In this document: piece after piece, positions 32,994 to 45,087 of the stretch | Layout: each line of letters begins with the position of its first letter | How positions within the stretch are numbered: position 1 is the stretch's first letter | Origin: Gambelia wislizenii | Taxonomy: Eukaryota; Chordata; Lepidosauria; Squamata; Crotaphytidae | Assembly (NCBI GenBank): GCA_030847615.1 | Contig: JAUMIR010000003.1 | Span: 193,802,649-193,866,648 of the forward strand | DNA length: 64,000 bases | Reading direction: 5' to 3' | The notes under the pieces: generated by a model | The model's database searches: none | Seen by the model: the letters and a program-made list of their open reading frames with translations, nothing else | Told to the model about the DNA's origin: nothing | Position numbers and translations under genes: made by a program

Positions 32994-34468
32994 AAAGGAC
33001 TCTGCCAAAGCCTCTGTTGCTGCTTATGCCGCAAGAGCCTTTGGTGTTAGCTGAGGAGAATATGGTTGGGGCGTTTCTTGGGTTATGTATTTAAAGGAGA
33101 GCCCTGGAATATAGTAGATGACTGGGCTAAATGACTGGAATCTTCTAAAGGCCCACCCTCGCCTTTATTCACTTATCCCTCATGTATTCAGTTGTCTTAG
33201 GACCAAACTAGATGATGCATTAAATGGACAATCATGTTTGCATAAATAAACTTTTTTACAAAAAATAACTAGCCAAGAGGAAGCTTATCCAGATAGGGCC
33301 AATACTTCCATCCATCTGTTTTTCTATCAGAATTTCCTTCAAATCTACTATTTACCCCAGGAGCAAAACAGCTATAGGTGCAAAATCTACCTCTCTCTCT
33401 GTGCTACAATTGTTAGTGGGAAAATGATATATAGAGAAATGGTTAATCTGCTGAACTACAGTTCTGACTACTGTCAGAGCACTTATGTAATTTTCTTTTT
33501 CAAAAATTAAAGACATACAAATATAATTATGTATTTAATGCACCATCTAACCTGGTCCTTAAATTCGCACACAATTTCCTTTATCTCACTATTATATCTA
33601 TTTCTTTTGCAACTTTTTGAGACAGGTCCAAAACCTGTTTACCAGAGAAAGGAATAGGATGACTATGTACATTGAAGCAAGAATCCTTTTTTAAAAAATC
33701 ATTTTGAGCTGTGCAAATGGAAGAATTGTTCTAACTATCTATACAGAAGAGTCCATTCCAGCCCTGCTTCAGAACTTTGAAGCTTGCTTTTCTCGGGCTT
33801 CTTCCCTTGTAAGTACAGTGTTTGAAGACGTATGCAGCTAACAGTTTTCCCACTGCCACCCAGTGTACCATGACCAGTGGAAAACTCAGCACTTTTCATT
33901 ATCCTCTGTTGTTTTCTTATTAACTGCCATGTTTGCTAACAAATACTGACCTGCATCTCCTTCCATCTGTTGAAGAATTAAATAAAAGATGAACGAAACA
34001 GAGTTCACAGCCTGGAGTACCACAACTTTCCAAGCACCCTTAACTACCGCTGATTTCAATGAAGGCTCAGACCTCCTAGGACTTAGAAGTATACTGCACT
34101 TGACACTGCCATATGGATGATGTTTGTTCTTATTGTTTCCACTTCCTGCTCTCAGCTAACTCAAATTGTTGGTTAATGGCTTTGCCTTTATTTAAATTTA
34201 CTGCAAATTATATTCAATAATTACTTTCTTAAGTTTCTTCTAGGGCATGTCAGCACAGCGCTAATTTGGATTCACTGTGCTCAGGATATTGTTTTGTACT
34301 TTCTACTTCCTCAGGCAACAGGGAGTTTCAGGGACAGCTTTTTAACAGAGTCAGTTTGCTTGTGAGAGGAGACTATTGCAGACGTAGAGTGGTTTTTCAA
34401 TGTTTCTGTATTTGCAAATATACAAAATCAACAGGAGACAGCAGACAGTGGTCCAGAAAGTGAGAGAC
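32994..34468. other. Unassigned DNA
   Basis: No gene or recognised repeat. Confidence 0.5.
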
Positions 34469-34471
34469 TTA

Positions 34472-35006
34472 GGGTTTATCTACACAGGCAGAATACCCTG
34501 TCTTGCCCCCATCTCAGAGCCCTGCAGTCCTGACAAAACACAGGACATTTGCTCAATTCAGCCCCTGGGCATCCTTAGCACTCCCAGTTAGGATACAGGG
34601 CTGAGACAGAGGGAAAGCAGGGTAGGACCCAATAAAACATTTTAGAATAATACCTGTTTTACTCTGTTTCCATCGGGAGGAAACGGATTGGGCCCCACAT
34701 GTCTGCAGAAGCCCATCCCAGTAGGCCAGCCCTCTCTGTCACCGCCATCTCCCTGGCTCTGTCAGGAGGCAGGAAGGAATCCCACAGTATGTGACCAAGG
34801 CTGGTCACATGTAGGGGGGCTCTGTCACATGTTGTGGGGCCCCTTCCTGCCTTTTGAGACAGCAAGGAAAATTGTGATGGCTGCAGCAATGGCCCAACAT
34901 GCCCATCATGCCCATTCCTAGAGGGAATAGGGGAACAACAGGACTGATCCACAGTCAGGATACGCTGGCAGGGAACCAGCATATCCTGGCTCATGTAGAT
35001 GAGCCC
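34472..35006. mobile_element. MITE family B, copy 2
   Basis: 535 bp. Ends GGGTTTATCTACACAGGC and GCTCATGTAGATGAGCCC with an exact TTA duplication (34469-34471, 35007-35009). It is uninterrupted, and comparison with copy 1 shows exactly where the solo LTR entered that copy (after the GGATACGCTGGC equivalent). Confidence 0.85.
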
Positions 35007-35294
35007 TTAGTTCTACCAAATGCATGTTTCACACTTGGCAAAATGGCATTGCAAGGTTGCTGCTTATCTCTTAGAGGCAAAAACTCAAATGTTAAGTACT
35101 TCTAGATATGACAACCAATTGTTGTCCTGCTTAAAGCTGTAAGCAGAATAGCAAATCTTCTAGACTTCTGGAATATGAATGCCATTTGGTACTTTATCAG
35201 GAAGTCTTCTTTTCTGCAGCCCCCAATGTGGGGTGGGGGTGGGGTTTGTTTGTGTGTATTGGAGGAGGGAGTTAACACTCTCTTCTTCCTGCTT

Positions 35295-36260
35295 TAACAT
35301 TCCAATTACCTATGAATAACAAGAAGTTCAGTTCTGGTGGGTGATCAATTTCCTCCTGGACTCCAGTATAGAATCTTTCAGTTTCTTCTTCTGCTATTTC
35401 TGTAGTTGAAGCATGAACTTCGATTATGGTTATGTTGATGGATTTTCCCTTAAGTCTTATTGATATTATTCAGTCAGACTTTGCACTATATCCTTTGACT
35501 GCTTCTGCTACATTTCTCCTCACCATAAATGTCACCCCATTTCTTCTTATCTTTTCATTTCCTGAGTAAAACACTGCAACTATGTGATTCACAATGTTCC
35601 ATTCCTGTCCACTTTAGCTCGCTCACTTACCCCAAGTATTGCAATGTTTACATGTTCATTTCTTTTTTCTATGTCTAGGTTCCCCTGATTCATGCTTATC
35701 ACATTCCGTGTTCCTATACTATGTGTTTTGCAGCTTCGGACTTTTCTTTCATCTCTGAGCATGTCAACAGCTGAATGTTCTTTCAGCTTGAGTCCTGATG
35801 TATCATTAGCCACTCGTAGTTGTCCTCTGCTGTATCCCAGTAGCTCACTGAGTGCCTCCTGACCTGGGAGTTTCATCTTCTAACACTATCTTTATTTCAT
35901 TTTGGATTGTCTCATCATTGGGTTTTCATGGTAAACGACATTCAAGAGAAGTTTATCATGCCTCCTTCTGCACAGTACTAACAAGTGCTAGCTATAGTGC
36001 CACTGCTGCTTTCTCTGAAAGATTCTCCATCAGTGTCACACCCCACTACTGATGAAGCCCAATAGGTGTTTGGCACATTTAGTCTGCCTCCTCAGCAAAA
36101 ATCTGTCTGACATGGGAGACGCTATGAGCAGCACTGTTACTATCAGTATAGCCTCTTGCTTCACAGGAGCACGCAATCGCACCACTGCAGAAATGTTCTC
36201 TATTTCCTGTCAATGCGTCCTACAATTCATGTACCACTTGATTTCACTGAAGTTCACTTA
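35295..36260 (-). mobile_element. RTE/BovB LINE 5' part with endonuclease
   Basis: The minus-strand frame 35589-35876 gives IGTRNVISMNQGNLDIEKRN and VNIAILGVSERAK, the start of the BovB apurinic-type endonuclease; further down (35300-35530) broken frames give GVTFMVRRNVAEAV, INITIIEVHAS and ERFYTGVQEEIDH, the continuing domain. The piece ends inside the endonuclease at about 35295, so the reverse transcriptase is absent. BovB is abundant in squamates. The upstream limit in its 5' untranslated region is approximate. Confidence 0.7.
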
Positions 36261-37800
36261 ATCTCTGGCAGAGCCCCAATTTAATTAGTGTGCCAATAAG
36301 GGTAAACTTCCTCAGGTTCATCGAACAGTACAACAATTGTTCGCCAGTTTCCTTTCCTCTGGAGTCCATTTTTCTGGGTGCCAGCTCTAATTTGTTTGAA
36401 GTATATATCATTCATCACCTATAATGTTGTATGCCAGTCTACCAGCTCACAGGACTGTGTTAATCTTATGCCATTTCTTTAATTTATATTCTCTCAGACA
36501 TTAATCCATGTACTGAGCAACTTCATACCAGCTTCCTTATTCTGTACTCCTTATTCTTTTCTGTACTACATATTCAGAATACTTGCAAGAACCTTTAGGT
36601 TTTTTTTAAAAAAGAAACTTCCAAAATCTTCTACTTCAGTCTACAAATGTGTGTGTTGGGAGGGGGGGAGGATGCTTGCATGTTCTTCATGTGTTCCATG
36701 CATAAGAAAGCATGCATGTAAACAGAAAAAAAATGCTCTCAGCAAAAGTTTAGGCTTAATCTACTCTCTATACTAGTTTTTCACAGAGATGTTTTCTTCC
36801 ATGGGTAATACATTGAACCATGCAGACAGGGCTTGTCTATATGAGGCAAAAAAATAATAATGTGGATTGCTCTGTAGTAATAGCAATTTTCAGCAGCTGC
36901 TATTTGCCTTAACAGGTTTTTTGGGCAGATCGCAGGCATGAGAAGCTATCTGCATCTGCTATGCAAATGGGCATGCCTGCAAATCAAGATGGTGGCCGCC
37001 AGTGAATTACTCACATTTTACTTACCTCAATTTGCAGCCACCAGGTAGTATTTTTAAAAACCTTATTGAAAATGCAAAAGAGCAACCTTTTGCTTTAACA
37101 AAAAAGCAAACAAAAAAGGCTGTATTATCGCCTTAATGCTCGCTCACTAAGGCAAAAATCCAACATGGTGGCTCTGGGTGCTTGCCTTCTTAGCAAGGTG
37201 CACCCCCATACATGTCTGACCAATCAGCTTTCAACTTCTGCTTGTATAGGGAAAGCGAATCAAATCGAATCACTTGTCCCGACGAGCAGGAATGTGTACC
37301 CCCCCCCTGCTGTTTTAAAAAAATGTAGGGAAAAGCCTTAAAGGCTTTTCCCATGCAGTATATAGCGGTTTTGGCCACCTTCTTTCCCAAAATATTGAAA
37401 TGATGCAAAATACCATTAAGACAAATCATATTCTCCTCGGATTCTGTGAGGAATATTTTTGCCATTGACAACCCCTTAATCTTGTATCTCTGCAAATATA
37501 AAGAAAGCAGTACAAGAAGGTAGAAAACCTCCTAGTTTCACTGTGTCTTATTAGATCCACTCTCCAGGCTGGCCCCAGAGCTCCAAGCCCTTGGGGTCTG
37601 ATAACTCACCTTGCCATTTTACCCTTAAGATCCCTCACTTGATCTGGTACAAGGCCTCAAAGTGACCGGGACAACTAGCTACGTTGATCAGTGGGTTCAG
37701 TGTGGGAAAATGTGATGAGTTTTATTTGTTAATCACTAAAATAAAACATCCAGATCAGAAATGTAGAAAATAGAAACAGTAAAGATTCCTTATATAACCA
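36261..37800. other. Mostly unassigned DNA
   Basis: At 36838 GGGCTTGTCTATATGAGGC resembles a family B terminus, but no matching right end was found. Otherwise no gene or repeat is recognised. Confidence 0.4.
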
Positions 37801-38041
37801 ATAATAATAATAATAATAATAATAATATTTATTTATACCCGGCCCCTCTGTCAAAACAATCGGGGCAGCTTACAAAAATTAAAATGCAATACACATAAAA
37901 CCCCAAACACCCCCACCCCCCCATAAAAAAAATTAAACAATTATAAATTAAAACCAACTGATCTAAAATCACATTTAAAAACAATAAATACAATAAATGG
38001 CCAGCAGACTAAAAGAGGCTAGGATCCCCTGAGGCCGGGAT

Positions 38042-40903
38042 CTAATTAGGAAAGGCCTGCCGAAAGAGATCCGTCTTTAGTGCTTGTTTAAAGCTACTCA
38101 GCCTTGTTATCTGACGGATCTCATTCGGCAGGTCATTCCACAATTTGGGGGCGATTACCAAAAAGGCCCTCTGGGAGGTTGCAGACAGCCTAGATTTTTG
38201 TGGCTGAAGCAAATTCCTCCCAGAGGACCGGAGTGCGCGGGGAGGATTGTATGGGATGAGGCAGTTCCGGAGATAAGTTGGACCCAAGCCATTTAGGGCT
38301 TTAAAGGTAATAGCCAACACCTTATACTGGGCCCGGAAACTGATAGGCAGCCAGTGGAGAGATTTTAATACTGGAGTTATATGGTCTCTCTGAGATGTTC
38401 CTGAGACCACTCTGGCTGCCATATTTTGTACCAACTGAAGTTTCCGGACCAAGCATGAGGGCAGCCCCATGTAGAGCGCATTGCAGAAATCTAGACGAGA
38501 GGTTACCAGCGTGTGCACCACAGTCTCGAGATCCCTTACTTCCAGTAAATGGCGCAGCTGGTGTATCAGCCAGAGCTGATAACAGGCGCTCCTGACTGTC
38601 GCATTCACCTGACTAGTCATCTGATGCGATGAATCAAGGAGCACCCCCAGACTGCAAACACAGTCCTTAACAGAGAGCGTGACCCCATCCAGGACTGGAG
38701 GTTGCAACCCAACTCCTGGTTTTGGGGCCACTACCGTGAACACCTCTGTTTTATCTGGATTTAATCTCAATCTGTTTTTCCTCATCCAGCCCATTACTGC
38801 TTTAAGACAATCATTAAGAGGAGAGACGCCATCGGAATTCGAGGCCGACGATCAGGACAAGGAGAAATAGATCTGGGTTTCATCAGCATACTGATAACAC
38901 CCAGCCCCATAACTCCGAATAATCTCACCCAGCGGCTTCATATAGATGTTAAACAGCATCGGGGACAGGATGGCACCCTGCGGAACACCACAAGTAAGCT
39001 CCTTTCTGCTGGAGCAACTGTCCCTGAGCAACACCCTCTGGGACCTGCCCAAGAGGAAGGACCAGAACCACTGGAGCGCAGTGCCTCCAATTCCTAACCC
39101 TCTCAGGCGATCCAAGAGGATGCTATGATGTATCGTATCGAAAGCCGCTGAGATGTCTAAAAGCACCAACAGGGTCACACTACCCCTGTCAATGCTTAGA
39201 TGCAGGTCAAGGCAACCATGGCAGTCTCAACTCCAAATCCCATCCTAAAGCCAGTTTGAAATGGGTCTAGATAATCGGTTTCATCCAAGACAGCTTGGAG
39301 TTGAGCAACCGCCCTCTCGATCATCTTGCTCAAAAATGGTATAAAGAGACTGGCCTATAATTTTTCATATCCAGGGGGTCCAGGGAAGGTTTTTTCAGAA
39401 TAGGCTTAACAGCCGCCTCCTTTAGACATGATGGAATATATCCTTCCCTGAAGGACGCATTGATGATGCTCACAAGGAACTTCTGCAATGCATCCCCTCC
39501 CTGGATGGCCAGCCAAGGTGGGCAAGGGTCGAGGGGGCAGGTTGTCTTCCTCACACTACCAGTAAACTTACATCAACGGAGTTGCTGGACACCTCGTCAA
39601 TTGTTTCTGTCAAATTACTGGCATCTAAGTCGACTCTTATCCGAGAGATTTTGTCTGCAAAGAAATTGTTAAACGCGTCACAGCAGGCTGTCATTGGGTT
39701 AAGCAATGGGTACTGTGCAGGAATAACCTGCGTCATCTCCCTTACCACCCTAAACAGCTCTGCTGGATGGGACTCTGCAGATGCAATACATGCAGAGGAG
39801 AAGGATCTCTGTGCTGCACGTATTACCTCTCGATAGTACCAAAGAAAGTTCCTATGACAAGTCCTGTTGGATAAGAGTCGATTTTTCCACCAGTTGCACT
39901 CTAGTCGTTGTCCAACCCGCTTCATTTTCCTAAGCTCTGCTGTATACCATGGCTTACGGTTTGAAGCAGGTTGGAAAGGACGCTTGGGAGCAATCATGTC
40001 GATAGCCTTGGTAAGGTCATTGTTCCAGGTATTAACCAAAGCTTCGACAGGGTCACCGGCATTACCAACCATTAAACCCTCCAAGGCGTTCTGGAATCCT
40101 CTTGGTTCCATTAGCCTTCGAGGGTGGACCATTCTAATGGGTCCACCACCCCCCGGTGGGGCGGGAAGAGACTCTTAGTTAAGTCTTGACCAGGAAATGC
40201 TCCGTCCATGACAACACGGTAGTTTTTATAACCTCCGCCCACGGATATTCCTGTTCCGTACTGAAGACCGCATAGAGAGTATGACCCACACAATGTGTGG
40301 GCCCGACGACCATTTGGGATAGGCACATGTTTGTCATGGTTTCCATGAACTCCCGAGCTGCACCAGTCAAATTTGTCAAGCTGGTCTCAAGTGGAATGTT
40401 GAAGTCGCCCAAAACTAAAAGTCTGGGTGACTCTTACAGCAACTCTGAGACCAGCTGTGTCAGCTCGGTCAGGGAGCCTGCTAGACAACGGGGTGGTCGG
40501 TAGACTAGCAGAATCCCCAAACTATCCCTGGTCCTCAGACTAAGGTACATACACTCAAAGTGGACTGTGTTTTGGACAAGTATCCTGGTCAAGGACAGGT
40601 TATCCTTATAAACCAGAGCCACTCCGCCACCCCCCCCCGCCCACTTCCCCTCACCTGCCCACTGACAGAATACCCAGCTGGGAGGGCCTGTGCCCACGTG
40701 ACAACGCTATCCTCTCCTAGCCAGGTTTCTGTGAAGCACGCCAGGTCGGCATCCTCATCCAGGAGAAGATCGTAAATAATATGAGTTTTATTCTTAACCA
40801 ACCTGGCATTGCAGAGGAGCAAAGTAAGGTTCTGTGGAATGGTTGGTACACTCTCCAATCCATTCCGGGAAACAGGGTGAACTGAAGGTGGGATAGCTAA
40901 CAA
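38042..40903 (-). pseudogene. L2 ORF2 (endonuclease and reverse transcriptase), broken
   Basis: Reading down from 40903: endonuclease (LLCNARLVKNKTHIIYDLLL, CFTETWLGE; MGDFNIPLE near 40400), linker (KPWYTAELRKMKR), and RT with LDISAAFDTIHH, GVPQGAILSPMLFN and QYADETQIY, where the catalytic YADD reads YADE. The C-terminal part (NPDKTEVF, LHWLPISFRAQYK, APKLWNDLPNE) is one open frame of 250 codons ending at 38042. Several frameshifts separate 40179, 39551, 39330 and 38852 segments, so it is not functional. Confidence 0.88.
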
Positions 40904-41015
40904 ACAGCGATCCCGCCTTCTTTTGTCACTCTGTTCTGACCATACCTCCCTTTCCCCAGCACAACTCCAATTTCCACCCCCACTCCATTCCCGGCCTCAG
41001 CTGACTCCAATTGCT

Positions 41016-41369
41016 GGCTTAGAGTCCTTCTGGCTGCTGGCTGGTGTTCCTGAGGGGTGTGGGAGTGGCTTAAAATGCCACACCCCCTCCCACTGCTGCT
41101 CTGCTTCCAGAAGTCCTCAGGGCCCTTCACAGCCCTCTAGCCCGGTGGAGTGGGGAGAAGAGGCTGCTTCAGGCTTGGAGTCCTTCTGGCTGCTGGCTGG
41201 TGTTCCTGAGGGGGTGGGAGTGGCTTGAAATGCCAACCACTCCTGTCCATGCCCCCTCCCACTGCTGCCCTGCTCCAAGAAGTCCTCAGGGCCCTCCACA
41301 GCCCTCTAGCCTGGTGGAGTGGGGAGAAGAGGCTGCTTCAGGCTTGGAGTCCTTCTGGCTGCTGGCTGG
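41016..41369 (-). repeat. Tandem repeat at the 5' end of the L2
   Basis: Unit 1 is 41016-41171 (156 bp), unit 2 is 41172-41340 (169 bp) and a third begins at 41341 and stops after 29 bp. All start GGCTT(A/G)GAGTCCTTCTGG. Unit 2 differs by a short insertion near 41235-41255. Because the L2 is on the minus strand, these lie upstream of ORF2. Confidence 0.9.
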
Positions 41370-41955
41370 ATATATAGTGTTATGCCATTTTCACAATCAT
41401 AGTGCACAGTAACCATTCTGTTTCAGACTGAGCAACAGTTTCCCCTAAACTCTTTCCCATATTCTCATGTCCCCCAAATGCAATTCAGATCTTCTCTATT
41501 CCCCTCCTCCTAACTAGTCCTCCTCTTCTATTTCTGCCTCCTTAACTCTATTTCATCCTGCTCCTATATCTCTCTTTAACAGACAAGCCTCTTTATAGTC
41601 TTTCCCTCAATAGGCCAAAGGCTGTGATTGGCTGGCTGTAACCAGGTTTGCACAGCTTCTCACTTAACTCACTTCACACAACAGCTGTGTGCAACAGCTT
41701 TTCAGCCCTTTCAAGCACTCTTTGAAGAAATGTTGTTTTCTAAATGGGCACCCTGCTCTTGTATTCTAGCAATAAAAATAGTGAGATGTCTTGTCTTAAA
41801 GATAGCTTGTTGGCCACTACCAAACTGTCCATACAATGTGCAGCAGTTAGGACATCTTGGGTAAATTTTCAGGACACAGAAAAAATGCTTTCTTAAGCAA
41901 GATCTCACACAAACCTGACCAGCAATCCATACAGAAAAGGGAATTCTTGATTAGC
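41370..41955. other. Unassigned DNA
   Basis: No gene or recognised repeat between the L2 and the hAT-like element. Confidence 0.5.
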
Positions 41956-41956
41956 A

Positions 41957-42087
41957 GTTCTCAACCTTTGGACCTCGGAATATTTTGGATTTCAAATTCT
42001 AGAATCTCTGATTGTTTGTCCTGCTGGTTGGGGCTTCTGGTAGTTGAAGTCCAAAAATATCTAGAAGACCAAAATCTGAGAGCATCT
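41957..42087. mobile_element. Short hAT-like element
   Basis: Left end CAGTTCTCAACCTTTGGACC and interior TTGAAGTCCAAAAAT near 42042 are typical of hAT-type inverted-repeat elements; the right end is only weakly complementary (GACCAAAATCTGAGAGCATCTG). No 8-bp TSD recognised. Confidence 0.5.
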
Positions 42088-42221
42088 GGTCCAATAGGCA
42101 TATTGCGATACACTGTGGCTGAGTGGCAGAAATACAAGGTTTTCTCTGGCTTCTCAGATTAATACAGAAAGGATTCCTGGAAGGACTTTCTTTTCCTTTC
42201 TTTTTTCATGCTCAGATGGAC

Positions 42222-42263
42222 AAACAGGTGTCTCAGACTTTATGAAGTCTGAGACACCTGTTT
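42222..42263. repeat. Perfect 19-bp hairpin
   Basis: AAACAGGTGTCTCAGACTT (42222-42240), loop TATG, then its exact complement (42245-42263). It is not inside any recognised element. Confidence 0.9.
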
Positions 42264-43379
42264 TGACCACCATTTGACCATAGGAAAAAAATCACCCAGT
42301 CAGATATCTTTCAATAAGCCCCAAACGGTATTGGATGTCTTGTGATCTTGTGGCTTAACAGAGAGCTATAGATTTTTTTATTATTATTATTTTAATTAAA
42401 ATAAATAAATTAAAACTTTTTAAAAATACTACTTCTCTCCCCCCCCCCGCTCCATGATTTTTCTAAAAGAAAAAAAGAAAGAAAAATCTATTTAAAATAT
42501 AAACTAAAATATAAAGTAGATGTTTACACAGTCAGTTCACCTAGAGTCTGGTGCTTCAACATTGAAATTAATGGGACAGAATATATCAGGCTGCTGCTGC
42601 TTAAATTCAGCATCTTTGAATTCCACAGCTTGGCTGATACTCAGTTGCCATGCCCATTGTTCCTGTTGCATTTATTTTACTCTTTTGGGATGCACAGAAA
42701 CAGCATAATTCCATCAGATTCCAAAGTTGTGGGAATGGGCGAAGCTTATCCTTTCTTCTCTTCTACATTTATTTCCACTGAGATCTGCCACTGCCATCAA
42801 AGCAGTCTCAGCATACTGAGACAGAAACATTCTGCATGAAGGCTTCTTCATTGTCCTTTCAAGCCATCACTTTTCTGACAGCATTATGTGGGAGAGAAAG
42901 CCACACATTTCTCACCCACATTCCTCAGTTAGCTGTCATCATCACTTGGAAGCAGCCTCAAGACTACAGTATACTTCACATTCTTGCCCCAGATCAACAG
43001 ACCATTTAAAATCAGGCAGCTGAAGAACCAACTAGCAATGCATCCCAATACCTTCTGAGAAGGGATGAGTTCTTGTGTTAAGGTGAGAAGTTATAAGAAG
43101 AGTGGAGTAGTCTATAATTTTGGTAACCATGATCTTGTAAAATTTGAAACTCTTCACATTTCAATGTCAATGTGCTCTTTCTATGAAAACAAAACAAAAA
43201 AAAATATGTTAAGGTAAAAGAATTTAAAATAAAGCATAAAACTCTAAAATCTGCAGGATACAGCTGCTATATGAGTATCATTCATACAAGTTAATAATTG
43301 TTTATCTTTGGCATCTCCATTTTTAAACACTCTCCAGCTGGAGGCTTCCTGGAAGAGACAAGGAAGGCATGGAGGCTTG
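42264..43379. other. Unassigned DNA
   Basis: AT-rich sequence; no gene or recognised repeat. Confidence 0.5.
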
Positions 43380-43904
43380 GGGCTCATCTACATTAGCCAG
43401 GATACACAGGCTCCCTGCTGTGGGAGTGGCCCATTCCCCCTCCCTCCGTTACTTGGAGAAAATGAGTCAGAGTCCACAGAGGATGCCAGCCCATCACAGC
43501 AGACTCCTCCACCATTTCCCCCACTAACACAGAAGGCAGGCAAGGGTTCTGCAACATGTGTCTGCAGGCCCCCTGCATGTGATCAACCTAGGTCACATGA
43601 TGCAGGACCCCTGTTTGGCTTCTGGGAGAGCCAGTGAGCTGGCAGCAGCAGTGTGGAATGGTGTTCTGGGACAGGCATCCACAGACACATGGGACCTTAT
43701 CCAGCGGTACTGGATTAAACCAGGTATTTTCTTAAAACATGGTAAGGGGCCCTAACCCAGCTTGCCCCCATTCCAGCCCCATATCTGCCTCAGGGGTTGT
43801 TTGGACTGCCCAGGGACAGATCTGGGTAGAAGCCCTGCATCTTTTGTACTGCCGGGCTCTGGAACGGGGGCAAGCCAGTGTGTTTGGCCAGTATAGATGA
43901 GCCC
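43380..43904. mobile_element. MITE family B, copy 3 (inverted orientation)
   Basis: Ends GGGCTCATCTACATTAGCC and GGCCAGTATAGATGAGCCC. The interior runs opposite to copies 1 and 2: GGTCACATGATGCAGG comes first and the CCTGCATCTTTTGTACTG block last. Flanking triplets (TTG, TCT) no longer match, so the TSD is not confirmed. Confidence 0.7.
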
Positions 43905-44494
43905 TCTATTGTTCTGCAGCAATTGGTATTCAGTGGCATACCGCTCTTAAAGATGGAGCTTTTGATCATTCATCAGAATTGATTGTCCATGTGATCATAT
44001 TCACAAATCATGTGATTTATTTTCCATGTTGCTTTTATTCCCCAAAAACTGAGATAGCATTTCTACCAAACATAAGTATCTTGGTTTAGTTTTTCCCACA
44101 TTAGAGTCGGATAGGAAAGTCTTTAATCTAGTCGAACAAACTGGGCTTCTATATTCAGACTAACTTTTAATGGACTGAACTTTGCAACGGTTATACAGGC
44201 ACCTAATTTATGGCAGATGCCATCACTTTACCACACATTTCAGGTCTATGTTAGGTGGAAATACCAGAAATGATGTAAAATCTAAGTGTTCTTCCTATTT
44301 ACATGGCCCATTAATTTCATCGGAGGTGTGATCATTTCTTTACGCTTCCAAATTGGCTGTCTCTAATGATGTGGGCAGCCCATATGCAACGAAGCTCCAT
44401 ATATGCACTGAGAATCCAGATTAGCATACCTTTGAGGGCTGGGTTCTCTTCTTCACCTACATATCATAAAAGAAACCATGATAAACTATCATTC
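43905..44494. other. Unassigned DNA
   Basis: No gene or recognised repeat. Confidence 0.5.
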
Positions 44495-44497
44495 TAT

Positions 44498-45084
44498 GGA
44501 GATTATCAGACACTTTAAATATGGCATTATCACAACGCCAGGAGATTGCTAAAGGGCTTCCCTTTCAGTCGACATCATTCCCCTCTTGTAATGCTCCCCT
44601 TCAGCTGTTGTTATGCCGGTGCTGCTTTTTATTGATGGGCTAAGCCATCAATGGATCCCCTGTTCCGTTTCTGTCACAGAATTGACAGCAAGTGAAAAGG
44701 TGCCCGTTTCGCTGGCACAATCCCATCATCAATGGGAGGTCCATGCTAGAACACTTCCTGGTGAGATCGGGACACCCGGGTACGTGGCACACTTTTTGTA
44801 CCCTTCTCATGTTACTTGTAAATTTTTAACTGTGTTTTCGTGTTTAGTGTTACTTTTGGGGGTTCTTTTTTCTTTTTCTTTTTGAATTTCCCACACTCTC
44901 ATCTTCTCATGAGAACAGCCAGGATTTAAATCCTCCATTAGAGATCCTTTCATTCCTAGGCAGCCATGAAGATGGCAATAAGGTAGGTCTGAAAAGTTTG
45001 GTGACTGTGCCAGGACAGGTATGGAAGAGGGGAGGGAGAGGAGATTGTGGCCAGGAACACTTTTTTTGTTCCCATCTGATAATC
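44498..45084 (+). mobile_element. MITE family A, copy
   Basis: Left end GGAGATTATCAGACAC; right end CCATCTGATAATC, apparently missing its last two or three bases. TAT on both sides (44495-44497, 45085-45087). Interior words GATGGGCTAAGCCATCAATGG and AGGTGAGATC-like text are shared with the copies at 1600, 32411 and 47235. Confidence 0.75.
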
Positions 45085-45087
45085 TAT

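Larger units (their letters stand above)
37801..41369 (-). mobile_element. L2 LINE, nearly full length
   Basis: The 3' end is at the low-coordinate side: an ATA microsatellite tail (37801-37828), then the conserved 3' end (complement of GGGCAGCTTACAAAAATTAAA). ORF2 follows on the minus strand to about 40903, then a tandemly repeated 5' region to 41369. Two other copies of the same 3' end occur at 54031 and 63832. The element is far longer than typical 5'-truncated copies. Confidence 0.85.

Noticed and set aside
37801..37828. CRISPR-like or regulatory repeat array
   Set aside because: It is the simple ATA tail of an L2 LINE; no spacers or unit structure exist, and the genome is eukaryotic.
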